This document shows, piece by piece, positions 16,312 through 24,791 of a stretch of 64,000 nucleotides of DNA. The position numbers and the translations under genes were made by a program. The stretch lies in contig VBCA01000007.1 in the NCBI GenBank assembly GCA_005881575.1, positions 1 to 64,000 on the forward strand, in the 5' to 3' direction. Every line of letters begins with the position of its first letter. The first letter of the stretch is position 1. The notes beneath the pieces were generated by a model that saw nothing but the letters and a program-made list of their open reading frames with translations, searched no databases and was not told the DNA's origin. This DNA comes from Betaproteobacteria bacterium (lineage in GTDB: Bacteria; Pseudomonadota; Gammaproteobacteria; Burkholderiales; SG8-39).

Positions 16312-17358
16312 CTACCGCATGGCCGTTTCAGCCGATTGCTGCTCCAGTCTCAGTTGCGCCGCCCGCGCGCATCCCTGCATGACCTGGAAATAGCGCTGGA
16401 CCCAATCGGCGCCGATTTCGTAGGGATGTCGACCGTTGCCGCGTCCGGCGAGCATTCTGTTCTTGTTGAACGCGTTGTCGAACTCCGAGTGGTTCGAGAG
16501 AAGGACGGTCGCGCCGGTGGAGGCGGCTTTCGCCGCTATGTGCTTCTGCGACTCGATATAGGTCTGGAAATTCTTGATGCCCGGATCCGGCGTGTTGTTC
16601 ACGAAATTGAAAGCGGTGCCGCCCGAATACGCCACGTTGACCGGCTTGCCGCGATCCAAGACGGCAAAAGTATAGGACAGCGTGCCCGGCGTGTGGCCGG
16701 GAGTGAGCCAGATCGTCACGGTCGTATCGCCGAGCGTTATCTTCATGCCGTCGCTGGCGACGATGTCGCGCTTGGGCGCCATGGTCTTGTACCGGTTCGG
16801 ATACTTCGCAACCCAATCCCAATCGGGCCCACCCATGACGACCCTGACCCCGTACCGAGTCTGCAGCATCGCGGCGCCGCCGATGTGATCGCCATGGGCG
16901 TGCGAGATGAGAACATATCTGATGTTCTTCGGATCGAGCCCGAGCTTCCGCATCCCGCCGATGATCAGTTCCTCCGAGTTGTAGGGATAGATCGTGTCGA
17001 TCAGGATGATCCCCTCCCTTGTCGTCAAGGCCCAGGACGAGTGAATCTTGCCGCCGACGAAGTAGAGATTGTCAAAGACCCTGGCGGGTTCGGCGTACCA
17101 AGTGTCGCGGGGCGGTGCACTGGCGGGATTCGCGACATAGCCCGGCACGTTGTCGCGTGTGTCCTCGCCGCCGCTCTGAGGCAGCAGGCATGTCCTGACC
17201 AGGGTGCCCAGAAACTCGAATTCCGACGCGGTCTTCGCCGACTGCAGCGCGTCCCGGATCTCCGCCTCGAAGTCCCTTTTAAGCTGTGCGAACGCGCCGT
17301 TGACGCCAAGGCCTGCAACCAGGGCGAGCGCAACGACACTGGCCGAGCGTGATTTCAC
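16312..17358 (-). CDS. secreted MBL-fold hydrolase, subclass B3-like
   Basis: 348 residues with Sec signal peptide (cleavage after GAFA, residue 24), so periplasmic. The metal site is complete and B3-like: H153, H155, D157 and H158 in SHAHGDHIGG, H222 in TPGHTPG and H290 in LLSNHSEFDN. The late SNHSEFDN His matches B3 enzymes and their lactonase-like relatives. An insertion of about 50 residues after the signal peptide and a VGGKIHSSWALTT strand precede the core. Beta-lactamase activity cannot be assumed, as many such proteins hydrolyse other substrates. No resistance gene context is present. Confidence 0.78.
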   Translation of the reverse strand: MKSRSASVVALALVAGLGVNGAFAQLKRDFEAEIRDALQSAKTASEFEFLGTLVRTCLLPQSGGEDTRDNVPGYVANPASAPPRDTWYAEPARVFDNLYFVGGKIHSSWALTTREGIILIDTIYPYNSEELIIGGMRKLGLDPKNIRYVLISHAHGDHIGGAAMLQTRYGVRVVMGGPDWDWVAKYPNRYKTMAPKRDIVASDGMKITLGDTTVTIWLTPGHTPGTLSYTFAVLDRGKPVNVAYSGGTAFNFVNNTPDPGIKNFQTYIESQKHIAAKAASTGATVLLSNHSEFDNAFNKNRMLAGRGNGRHPYEIGADWVQRYFQVMQGCARAAQLRLEQQSAETAMR

Positions 17359-17366
17359 AGGCGGAC

Positions 17367-17831
17367 CTACCCGGTCACCTTGTAAACCTCATCGCCCTCG
17401 CGGGCGTGCTCGCTCACCTTCAGGCCGATCTCCTGCCTCTTGCCGGCCTCGGTGACCGGCTGGTGCTCGATCTGCATGGAGTCGACCCGCTGGCGGAAGT
17501 CGCTCGTGTGTCCGAGGATGCGGATCGTGTCGCCGACGCGCAGAGACCCCGATTCGAGGCGTATCGCCGCGACGGAAAGATGGCCGTAGTAGTGGGTCAC
17601 GAAACCCACCCGCTCTTCGCCCGGTAGAGGACCGCGCGGGGCCGCCGGAGGGGCGGCCGGGCGCGGCACGGGCGCCGGGCGTGCTGCGGGCTCTCTCTTG
17701 GGCGCCGCGCGCCGCGGCGCCGCCTTCCGCGCGGGGGCCTTTTTCTTCGGTGCCAGGGTCTTGCGGATCGCCGGCTTTCTCGCCGGCGCCTTCTTGCGTT
17801 TGACTTTGGCTTTCTTCTTTGCGGCGGCCAT
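17367..17831 (-). CDS. translation-factor-like (EF-Tu domain II) protein with Lys/Ala/Pro-rich N-terminal tail
   Basis: 154 residues from ATG 17831. Residues 1-70 are a low-complexity basic tail (repeats such as KKKAPARK and RRAAPKR) resembling histone-H1-like or ribosomal-protein tails. Residues 72-154 are a compact beta-barrel: GFVTHYYGHLSVAAI, LRVGDTIRILG, DSMQIEHQPV, GLKVSEHAREGDEVYKV. This matches the short translation-elongation-factor-like proteins known without the tail. No GTPase domain is present. A role at nucleic acid or the ribosome is inferred from the charge and the barrel. The gene follows the PlsB-like gene by 76 bp on the same strand. Confidence 0.7.
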   Translation of the reverse strand: MAAAKKKAKVKRKKAPARKPAIRKTLAPKKKAPARKAAPRRAAPKREPAARPAPVPRPAAPPAAPRGPLPGEERVGFVTHYYGHLSVAAIRLESGSLRVGDTIRILGHTSDFRQRVDSMQIEHQPVTEAGKRQEIGLKVSEHAREGDEVYKVTG

Positions 17832-17907
17832 GACGCCCTCCGTCAGCTGTGCAGGTGGGACAATCCTAATCGTCTGGACCGAACATATCAACGCGCGGGC
17901 CCGGGAA

Positions 17908-19317
17908 TCAATCCAGCAGGTGCGCGATGGAATTCGCATAATAGCGCAGGAGGGGCAGCTCCTTCTCCCGCGCGAGGTAGATCCCTTCGTTCTCGTCGAC
18001 GAGGTGCCGCATGAGCAGCATCCGCAGGCCCACGTCGAGCGCATAGTCGAGATCGCGCCGCGGCACGTAGACGTGCGCAGCGGAGCGCTCGAGCCGCTCG
18101 ATGAGCCGCTCGACCTCGGCCTTCAGCTCGAGCGACGAGAGCCTGCGCTCGGGGTTGTGCACGAACACGGTCGCCATCAGCGGCACCGGCACGATCGGCA
18201 CGATTCGGCCGACCGAGCGCATGAGGTGCCCACCCAGGGCCGCAGTCGCGCGCCTGCGTTGCTCGCCCGGGAGCCGCTGGAAATCCACGCCGCGCGAGCC
18301 GCAATAAGCGCGCATCGAGACCGGCGCGCCGAAATTCACGCAGGCGTAGCCGAAGCGATGCCATTCGCTCTTCAACATGAGCCTGAGATTGCGCGCAACG
18401 AACGACACGGTGTTCCACAGCGCCCTGGGGCGGCCCACGCCCGGCGCGCCCGGATCGATCGAGCGCAGCAGGCTGCGATCCTCGAGGACGCGGTCGTAGT
18501 TGATCCCGAGCGGCACGAACACGAGATCGCGCTCGCCATCGATCCGGAAGCCGCGCATCATGTAGTCGATCACGCCGAGCTTCGGCTCGCGGATGAACCC
18601 GTCGCGCGTGAGGCCTCCTTCCGGGAAGACCGCCTGCGGGACGCCCGCCTCCGTCGCCATCACGATGTAGCGCTCCAGCACGCGCCGGTAGAGCTCGTCC
18701 TTCGAGTCGCGGCGCACGAAGTAGGCGCCCATGGCGCGGACGAGCGCCGAGAGCGGCCAGATGCGCGCCCACTCGCCCACGGCGTAGGAGAGCGCCGCCT
18801 GATCCGCAGCGAGATACGCGGCGAGGACATAGTCCATGTTGGAGCGGTGGTTCATCACGAACACTACAGTCGCGTCGGAGCCGACCTTCGCGATGCCCTC
18901 CGAATCGATGTACCCGATTCGCACGCGGTAGAGGGACCGCGCGATCCAGCGCCCGATCCAGTAGCCGATGCGGAAGTAGAGGTAGGCGTTGAACGCGGGG
19001 ACGATCTCGCGCGCGTAGCGCTCGACCTTGCGCAGCGCTGCGGACAGGGTAAGGTCGTTTTCCCGCGCGTACTTCTCGGCGGCGGCCTGCACCCTGCCGT
19101 CGGCGAGCAGGCTGTGGATGAGCGCCTGGCGCTTGGTGCGCTGGAAGGGCCGGATTCCGATGCGCAGGCGCTCGCCCAGCTCGTCGATCACCTGGTTCGC
19201 GGGATGCGTCACCAGGAAGCGCAGCGCGGGCGCCACGGCGTGCTCGTAGAGCGCCCAGACGGCGAGCGCCGCCATCACGACGAGCAGCCAAGCCGGGATC
19301 GCGACGCCGTCGCTCAC
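17908..19317 (-). CDS. glycerol-3-phosphate acyltransferase (PlsB-like)
   Basis: 469 residues. The acyltransferase blocks are in order: I, HRSNMD (H157, D162) after VVFVMN; II, GAYFVRRDSKDELYRRVL; III, FPEGGLTRDG; IV, VPLGINYDR. An N-terminal hydrophobic helix (residues 7-25) probably anchors it to the inner membrane. It is much shorter than E. coli PlsB (about 800 residues) but close to the shorter PlsB-like/1-acyl-G3P acyltransferases of other proteobacteria. It acylates the sn-1 position of G3P in phospholipid synthesis. The racemase-like gene lies 9 bp upstream. Confidence 0.8.
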   Translation of the reverse strand: MSDGVAIPAWLLVVMAALAVWALYEHAVAPALRFLVTHPANQVIDELGERLRIGIRPFQRTKRQALIHSLLADGRVQAAAEKYARENDLTLSAALRKVERYAREIVPAFNAYLYFRIGYWIGRWIARSLYRVRIGYIDSEGIAKVGSDATVVFVMNHRSNMDYVLAAYLAADQAALSYAVGEWARIWPLSALVRAMGAYFVRRDSKDELYRRVLERYIVMATEAGVPQAVFPEGGLTRDGFIREPKLGVIDYMMRGFRIDGERDLVFVPLGINYDRVLEDRSLLRSIDPGAPGVGRPRALWNTVSFVARNLRLMLKSEWHRFGYACVNFGAPVSMRAYCGSRGVDFQRLPGEQRRRATAALGGHLMRSVGRIVPIVPVPLMATVFVHNPERRLSSLELKAEVERLIERLERSAAHVYVPRRDLDYALDVGLRMLLMRHLVDENEGIYLAREKELPLLRYYANSIAHLLD

Positions 19318-19326
19318 CGTGGTCTC

Positions 19327-20022
19327 CTACGCCAGTAACTCGCTCACGGCCGCTTCCACGTGCAACCGGGCGGTATCGAGCAGCATCATGCCGATGCCGA
19401 TTGCGTCGCGCAGCAATAAGGGCAGTTCGGTGCCGCCGAGGATCAGCGCTTCGATGTCCTGCTCTCTTTTCATGCGCCGGGCGATCGCGATGTAGCGCTC
19501 GCGCGTCGCGGCCAGAACGACCCCGTTGACCAGTTCGTTCAGGTAGGTGTCGTGGATGAATTCCTGGTCTTCGGGCCCGGGGATAGCGACGGCTATCCCG
19601 TCGCGCGCGAAAACCTTCTGATAGAAGCCCCCCTGCATGGTGAAGCGGGTGCCGAAGAGCCCGACGCGCTTCAGCTTGCGCTCGGCCGCCGCCCTGCACG
19701 CGGTCTCGACGATGCTGATGAGCGGGATCGGCGAAGCGCGCCTGAGCTCGTCGAACACGATGTGCGGCGTGTTGGAGGACAGGAGCCCGTGCGTCGCGCC
19801 CGCCCGCGCGAGGCGGCGGATTTCCTCGAGCATGTACGCGGCCAAGCCCGCGAGGTCGTTCGAGCTGACGAGTTTCAGCGCCCTCGCCAGGTCGATGCTG
19901 TTGATGAGGACAGGGGGATAACCTCCGTCCGGCCTGCGCTCCCGATAGGTCGAGATGAAGAGCCGGTAGTAGTCAATCGTGGATTCCGGACCGATGCCGC
20001 CGACGATGCCGATCAATTTCAT
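19327..20022 (-). CDS. aspartate/glutamate racemase family protein lacking both catalytic Cys
   Basis: 231 residues from ATG 20022 (MKLIGIVGGIGPEST, the family's usual opening; the open frame upstream belongs to the cupin region). The two active-site motifs are altered: the first, normally C-N-T, reads SSNTPH with Ser83, and the second, normally G-C-T-E, reads GGTEL with Gly197. Everything else is well conserved (VGLFGTRFTM, EFIHDTYLNEL, LPLLL). The usual two-base Cys mechanism therefore cannot work. Serine at the first site is known in some relatives, but loss of the second Cys is rarer. It may be a lyase, an isomerase or a binding protein. It lies between plsB-like and cupin genes, with gaps of 9 and 23 bp. 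Confidence 0.8.
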   Translation of the reverse strand: MKLIGIVGGIGPESTIDYYRLFISTYRERRPDGGYPPVLINSIDLARALKLVSSNDLAGLAAYMLEEIRRLARAGATHGLLSSNTPHIVFDELRRASPIPLISIVETACRAAAERKLKRVGLFGTRFTMQGGFYQKVFARDGIAVAIPGPEDQEFIHDTYLNELVNGVVLAATRERYIAIARRMKREQDIEALILGGTELPLLLRDAIGIGMMLLDTARLHVEAAVSELLA

Positions 20023-20045
20023 GCCGGGTCGCCAGCGCAGGCGAT

Positions 20046-20639
20046 CTACGGCTCCTGCGAATCGATCAGGACGAACGCGACGCGGCAGGGCTTGCCGCTG
20101 CGGTTCACCCAGGCGTGGTTGGTCGCCTGCTGCACCACGACGTCCCCCGCCTTGAGATGCACCTCGCCCTCGTCGAGCAGCATGTCGATTTCGCCCGACA
20201 TGATGATCGCGTAATCGACGCTGCGCGTGCGATGCATCATCGGGTGGCGAGGCGGCAGGCCTTTCGCCGGCGCGTGATCGCCCACTACTTTCATCATGGT
20301 ATTGACGTCCATGCTCTCGATCTTCTGCGTCGTCGGCACGAAATCCACGATGCGGAAGATCGTGCCGCCCTTGGGCGGAACGAGCCCCACCTTGGTCTTG
20401 GCGCGATCGGCGGTCCAAGAAAAATCGGGCGGACTGCTCTCGGTGACCCACATTTCGCTCGCCGGGTTGGGCGAACGGAAGCTCGTCAACTGGACCTGGC
20501 CGTCGAACATGGCGACCGCCTTGCCGGAGGAATCTATCTTGGTGACGACGCGGCGCACTTCAGGCGCCTGCTGTGCGGCGACGCAACCGGCGATGATCAA
20601 CGCGACACCCGGAACCACCCACGATAGATTGCTTGTCAT
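20046..20639 (-). CDS. exported cupin-domain protein
   Basis: 197 residues. The N-terminal hydrophobic segment is followed by IIAGCVAAQ, so it is either a lipoprotein (lipobox IAGC) or Sec-secreted. The remainder is homologous to the two cytoplasmic cupins at 4582-5582: RRVVTKIDSSGKAV, PPKGGTIFRIVDF, then SVDYAIIMSGEIDMLLD and LKAGDVVVQQATNHAWVN. It is thus the same fold displayed outside the cytoplasm. It lies 23 bp upstream of the racemase homologue and is probably cotranscribed with it. Substrate unknown. Confidence 0.72.
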   Translation of the reverse strand: MTSNLSWVVPGVALIIAGCVAAQQAPEVRRVVTKIDSSGKAVAMFDGQVQLTSFRSPNPASEMWVTESSPPDFSWTADRAKTKVGLVPPKGGTIFRIVDFVPTTQKIESMDVNTMMKVVGDHAPAKGLPPRHPMMHRTRSVDYAIIMSGEIDMLLDEGEVHLKAGDVVVQQATNHAWVNRSGKPCRVAFVLIDSQEP

Positions 20640-20659
20640 CGACTTTCTCCCAAAAAAAA

Positions 20660-21652
20660 TTACGCGGGCTTCGCGCCGGCGCGCGTCCTGTCGAGCACCG
20701 TCATGGCGGAGGCGACGACGCTCGCCACGTCCGCGAGGTTGGTCGGAACGATCATGGTGTTGTTGGTCTTGGCGAGGTTGCCGAGCGCGCCGATATATTC
20801 TTCGGCGATCTTGAGGTTCGCCGCCTGCAGCCCGCCTTCCTTGCCGATCGCCTCGGCGACGACGTTCACCGCCGCGGCGGTCGCGTCCGCCACCACGCGC
20901 AGCGCAGTCGCCTCGCCCTGCGCCTTGTTGATCGCCGACTGCTTCTGGCCTTCGGAGGTGAGGATCGCGGCCTGCTTCTCACCTTCGGCGAGATTGATCT
21001 CCTGCTGCTTCTCGCCCTCGGACTTGGCGATCAGAGCGCGCTTTTCGCGCTCGGCGGTGATCTGCGCCTGCATCGCGCGCAGGATGGTCTCGGGCGGGGT
21101 GAGATTCTTCACCTCGTAGCGCAGCACTTTCACGCCCCAGGAGCGGCCGGCTTCGTCCAGCACGTTGACGATCTGGCGGTTGATCACGTCGCGGCTCTGC
21201 AGCGACTGGTCGAGCTCCATCTTGCCGACTTCGCTTCGCAAAGTCGTCTGCGCGAGCTGAACGATCGCGGTGACGTAGTCGGAGGTGCCGTAGGAAGCCA
21301 GGCGCGGATCGGTCACCTGGTAATAGATGAGGCCGTCGACCGCGAGCTGGGTGTTGTCCTTGGTGATACACACCTGCTCGGGGACGTCGGCGGGCACTTC
21401 CTTGAGCGAATGCCGGTACGCGACACGGTCGAAAAAGGGAATGATGACGTTGAACCCGGGCTCGAGCACTTCGTGGAACTTGCCGAACCGCTCCACGACC
21501 CAGGCGCTCTGCTGCGGCACCACGCGCACGCCCTCGATCACGAACACCACCACCAGCGCGATGATGGCGAAAGGGATCCAAAACGCGTGGATCGGCGGGT
21601 ATCCGTAGATGAGGACCGTGGCGATGAGGACGGCGATTACTTTGAAAAGCAT
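20660..21652 (-). CDS. qmcA: SPFH/band-7 membrane protein (QmcA/stomatin-like)
   Basis: 330 residues from ATG 21652, which has GGAGG 4-5 nt upstream and opens with the single membrane segment (MLFKVIAVLIATVLIYGY). The SPFH core follows: RVVPQQSAWVVERFGKF, EPGFNVIIPFFDRVAYRHSLKE and NRQIVNVLDEAGRSWGVKVLRYEVKN. A coiled-coil region rich in E/K/Q/A lies near residues 200-260, then ADATAAAVNVVAEAIG. QmcA-type proteins scaffold inner-membrane microdomains. The NfeD partner gene lies directly upstream (46 bp gap), the usual pairing. Confidence 0.87.
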   Translation of the reverse strand: MLFKVIAVLIATVLIYGYPPIHAFWIPFAIIALVVVFVIEGVRVVPQQSAWVVERFGKFHEVLEPGFNVIIPFFDRVAYRHSLKEVPADVPEQVCITKDNTQLAVDGLIYYQVTDPRLASYGTSDYVTAIVQLAQTTLRSEVGKMELDQSLQSRDVINRQIVNVLDEAGRSWGVKVLRYEVKNLTPPETILRAMQAQITAEREKRALIAKSEGEKQQEINLAEGEKQAAILTSEGQKQSAINKAQGEATALRVVADATAAAVNVVAEAIGKEGGLQAANLKIAEEYIGALGNLAKTNNTMIVPTNLADVASVVASAMTVLDRTRAGAKPA

Positions 21653-21698
21653 GCTGCCTCCCATGGAGCGTGAGATTTCGTCCGCGGCCCGCGCAAGA

Positions 21699-22193
21699 TC
21701 AGGCGGGCCGCGTCTTGGAGACTTTGAGGGTGCTACCATCGACTGAAGTGATGTAGAGGATTTCGCCGGGCTCGCCCGCGGCCTCGCCCGCGACCTGCGC
21801 ATCCCAGAGCGTGTCGCGGTATTTCACGCGCGCGTGGCCGGCGCCTTTGTTCACCCAGGAGTCGAACGCGGCCGGCTGGCCGAAATCCAGCCCCTGCATG
21901 CGCTTCGGGCTGAGCGTCTGCTTATACCGATGCACCCCGAAGACGCCCGCGACCGCGACGATCGCCGCGCCGAACGCCTGCCAGACGGGCCCGCCGCTCG
22001 CGTAGGCGACGCCCGCACCGACCAGGGCCGCGGTGCCGAGAACGAGCAGGTAAAACGTTCCCGTCATCAGCTCGGCGATGATGAGAATAAAGCCGGTGAT
22101 CAGCCAGGCGAGGGAAAGGTCCACCGGTGGGAAGCGCGATGTTCTTGTAGTGATTATGCTACCTGAATCGTCGCGCCTCGGTTGAATCCGCAT
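21699..22193 (-). CDS. NfeD-like membrane protein
   Basis: 164 residues from ATG 22193. An in-frame GTG at 22124 would begin just before the first membrane helix (VDLSLAWLITG) and give the more usual length of about 140, so the start is uncertain. Three membrane helices lie around residues 26-90 (ALVGAGVAYASGG is part of the second). The C-terminal OB-fold is recognisable by GHARVKYRDTLWDAQ and a TSVDGSTLKVSK end. It partners the SPFH protein encoded immediately downstream. It is the short NfeD1b form without the ClpP-like protease domain. Confidence 0.8.
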   Translation of the reverse strand: MRIQPRRDDSGSIITTRTSRFPPVDLSLAWLITGFILIIAELMTGTFYLLVLGTAALVGAGVAYASGGPVWQAFGAAIVAVAGVFGVHRYKQTLSPKRMQGLDFGQPAAFDSWVNKGAGHARVKYRDTLWDAQVAGEAAGEPGEILYITSVDGSTLKVSKTRPA

Positions 22194-22285
22194 GCCTTGT
22201 TACCTTGAGCCTCGCGTGCAGCCACAACTAGCCGGGTCCACGGCTGCGCTGGAGCCTTCGCTCGAGTCCGGGCATCGGTCTCCCG

Positions 22286-22423
22286 ATGTCCAATTTTGTC
22301 CACCCGCACGGTATGCCCGCCTACGGCGGACTGCTGCTCGCCCCCGAAGCCGTTTGGAAACTCGTCACTGATATCCAGTCGCTCGAGCCGTCAGCGGACC
22401 TGCCGACGGAGGTGTGGACGTAG
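22286..22423 (+). pseudogene. C-terminal scrap of a cytochrome c
   Basis: A 45-codon plus-strand frame reads GMPAYGGLLLAPEAVWKLV, then D-I-Q-S-L-E-P and P-T-E-V-W, then stops. This is the haem Met-ligand and C-terminal helix of small c-type cytochromes that accompany PQQ alcohol dehydrogenases. There is no CxxCH upstream. It overlaps antisense the last 59 bp of the PQQ dehydrogenase gene. The best reading is a leftover from a deleted cytochrome gene. Confidence 0.45.
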
Positions 22424-24527
22424 GCAGCGTGAACACGGAGATCGTGGGCGATCCCTCGCGGCCGAAGTTGTACGACCCGCCACCCGACGCCGCCGCGACG
22501 TATTGCTTGCCACCCGCCGTGTAGGTGACGACGCCCCCCAGGAGCCCCGATCCCGTGTAGAAACGGTACAGCTCGCGCCCCGTCAGCGCGTCCAGCGTGA
22601 TGAAGTCGCCCGTCAGCTCGCCCGTGAACACCACGCCTCCCGCCGTCGCAGTCACGGCCGCCACCAGCGGTTTTGCGGATCGATAGCGCCACCGCACCGC
22701 GCCGGAGCCCGCGTCCACCGCAGTGAGCCAGCCCTTCGCCTGCGCCGCGGAGTCGGGCGTGTACACGCCGCCAAAGTACTGGTCGCCCTGGTCGAAGCGC
22801 GCCGTCCTGTTCGCTTGGAATACGCCGCACCAATCCACGGCCGGAACGTACAGCAGATGGGCGCGGGGATTGTAGGCCGGCCCGTTCCACACCACGCCAC
22901 CCTGCATGCCGGGGCACACTCTGGCGCGCTTCCTGCCCACCGGCGCGTCGGCGTTCAGCCGGGTCGTGATGGGGACCTCGTACACGCGCTCGTGCGTGTC
23001 CCGATCGAGCACGGTGAGCACCCCGGCCTTGCCCACGGTCGCGATGAGGCTCCGGTCCCGGCCTCCGACCTTCTCCCGGAACAGCGGGGACACCTGAGTG
23101 AGGTCCCAGTCATGCGTGTCGTTGGGGAGCAGTTGCTCGTACCAACGCAGGGTCCCGGTGTGCACGTCGAGCGCGACGAGGGCGTTGGTGTAAAGGTTCT
23201 TGCCCGGCCGCAGATGACCCGCGAAGGCCGGGGCCGGGTTCGTCACCGCGACGTACAACTCTCCTTTGGCCGGGTCGAGCGTCACCGGAGTCCACAACGC
23301 GCCGCCTCCCTGCGGCAGGCCTCCGGGATTCGCCCAAGTGTCCGCGCCGGGCTCGCCCGGCCGGGGGACGGTATTGAACCGCCACACCGGTGTGCCGTCG
23401 GCGAGCCGGAACGCTCCGATCCATCCTTTGATGTTGTTCTCGCTGCCGGCGGGGCCGATCACCACGAGGTCGTCGTAGATGAGCGGAGCCATCGTGATCG
23501 TCTCGCCCGCCTGTGGGCGCGCCACCTGTCGCGCCCACAACAGCTGCCCGTCCCTGGCATCGAGCGCGAGCAGATAGCCGTCCGCCGTGCCGCGGATGAC
23601 GTGCCCTCGCGCCAGCGCCACCCCGCGGTTCACCGGCCATAGCTCGTAGTCCCGCGGCTGCCACGTGTACCGCCACCGCGGACGGCACGTGGCGGCGTCG
23701 AGCGCCACCGTCTGGCGCACGGCGGTCACGTACATGACGCCCTTGTACACGACGGGACCGGTTTGAAAGACTTCGGCGGGGCCGACCTGAAACACGCAGG
23801 CGACGCGAAGCCGTGCGGCATTGGCGGGAGTCAACTCGGTCAGCTGGGAGTAGCGCGTCCCGGAGTAGTTGCCGGTGTGGTAGGGCCAGTTGGCGGAGGC
23901 GGCGCCCGCGAGTTCCGACAGACTTGGTCCCGTGGGGTCGAGGGGCGGGCCGTCCTTGCCCGCGATGAATTCGGTGGGCGCGAGCGCGGCCGGCGCGGCC
24001 ACAGCGTCGAGGCGAATCTGGCTGAGCATTGCGTCCGAGGCGTCGAATCGCCGGCGCCCGGCCGGCCAGCCGTTGCGCTGCAGCAGGAAGGCGAATACCG
24101 CGGTGTAGTCGTCGGGCTTGAGTGAGCCCATCGCCAGCTTCGGCATCGTCACGCGCATCACGTGGTACAAGTCTTGAGCGCTGCGCGCTGGAGGCTGCCA
24201 TGTCTGCAGGAACGCGGGGCCGGCGAGCGCTGGTGCAGCCGCCCCCTCGAGCTCGCTGCCATGACAGCTGGCGCAGGCAGTCTTGTAGACGCGCCGGCCT
24301 TGTCTGGCCTGATCCGCCGTGAACACGGCCGGGAGCTCTGGGTCGGCGTGACTTGCGGTGCAGGATGTCCCAGCTGCGGCGGCCAGGAGGGCTCCCAACA
24401 CCAATGCGATTCGTCCGAGAACGGATAGTCGAACCGACTCGCCGCTGGAGCCATGGCGAGTCGAAGGCGCGCTGCAATCCGATGATCGGAGCGCGCCGCG
24501 ACGAGCGCAAACCGCAGAAGTGCCCAT
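22365..24527 (-). CDS. PQQ-dependent dehydrogenase with N-terminal cytochrome c domain
   Basis: 720 residues. A hydrophobic signal (about 36-53) ends in a possible lipobox AAGTSC. Residues 70-160 form a cytochrome c domain with CASCH (C85, C88, H89) and LAMGS as a candidate Met ligand. From about 190 onward lies the eight-bladed PQQ propeller, with repeated D-A-x-T-G and WRY/WRF tryptophan-docking turns (for example DAATCRPRWRY, DARDGQLLWARQ). It oxidises an alcohol or aldose in the periplasm, passing electrons via the fused haem. The last 30 residues look like run-on past the domain. The N-terminal 30 residues before the signal may not be translated. Confidence 0.8.
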   Translation of the reverse strand: MGTSAVCARRGALRSSDCSAPSTRHGSSGESVRLSVLGRIALVLGALLAAAAGTSCTASHADPELPAVFTADQARQGRRVYKTACASCHGSELEGAAAPALAGPAFLQTWQPPARSAQDLYHVMRVTMPKLAMGSLKPDDYTAVFAFLLQRNGWPAGRRRFDASDAMLSQIRLDAVAAPAALAPTEFIAGKDGPPLDPTGPSLSELAGAASANWPYHTGNYSGTRYSQLTELTPANAARLRVACVFQVGPAEVFQTGPVVYKGVMYVTAVRQTVALDAATCRPRWRYTWQPRDYELWPVNRGVALARGHVIRGTADGYLLALDARDGQLLWARQVARPQAGETITMAPLIYDDLVVIGPAGSENNIKGWIGAFRLADGTPVWRFNTVPRPGEPGADTWANPGGLPQGGGALWTPVTLDPAKGELYVAVTNPAPAFAGHLRPGKNLYTNALVALDVHTGTLRWYEQLLPNDTHDWDLTQVSPLFREKVGGRDRSLIATVGKAGVLTVLDRDTHERVYEVPITTRLNADAPVGRKRARVCPGMQGGVVWNGPAYNPRAHLLYVPAVDWCGVFQANRTARFDQGDQYFGGVYTPDSAAQAKGWLTAVDAGSGAVRWRYRSAKPLVAAVTATAGGVVFTGELTGDFITLDALTGRELYRFYTGSGLLGGVVTYTAGGKQYVAAASGGGSYNFGREGSPTISVFTLPTSTPPSAGPLTARATGYQ

Positions 24528-24791
24528 CGACCCTTGTCCCTCGTCCTCGAGTTCCGAGAACGGCCTTGCTCGTCCGCCGACGCTTCGCTCTTTGAGGCGA
24601 TCAGCAACGCCGGCGACTGGGTTGTGTGAGTTTAGTTCTTACAGACGATGCTACCGCGTGTGGTTCTAATGGCGGTATCGCTATAGCACTTTTTTTCCGC
24701 GTGCTTCGACGACATCTCTATCGTTCGAGCGCTACACGACTACGGGAGATGCCGGGTTTACCTGACATGCTAAAAATCTCTTTGCGCATCT

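Noticed and set aside
16312-17358. Metallo-beta-lactamase resistance gene
   Set aside because: The metal site is B3-like, but similar exported proteins often have other activities, and there is no resistance context.
17698-19338. 546-residue plus-strand open frame
   Set aside because: Antisense to the PlsB-like and EF-like genes, which have conserved blocks. The composition is typical of GC-rich shadow frames.
24528-24791. Possible RNA gene in the 264-bp gap
   Set aside because: No tRNA-like clover or conserved motif was seen. It is only AT-richer and probably holds the promoter of the PQQ gene.
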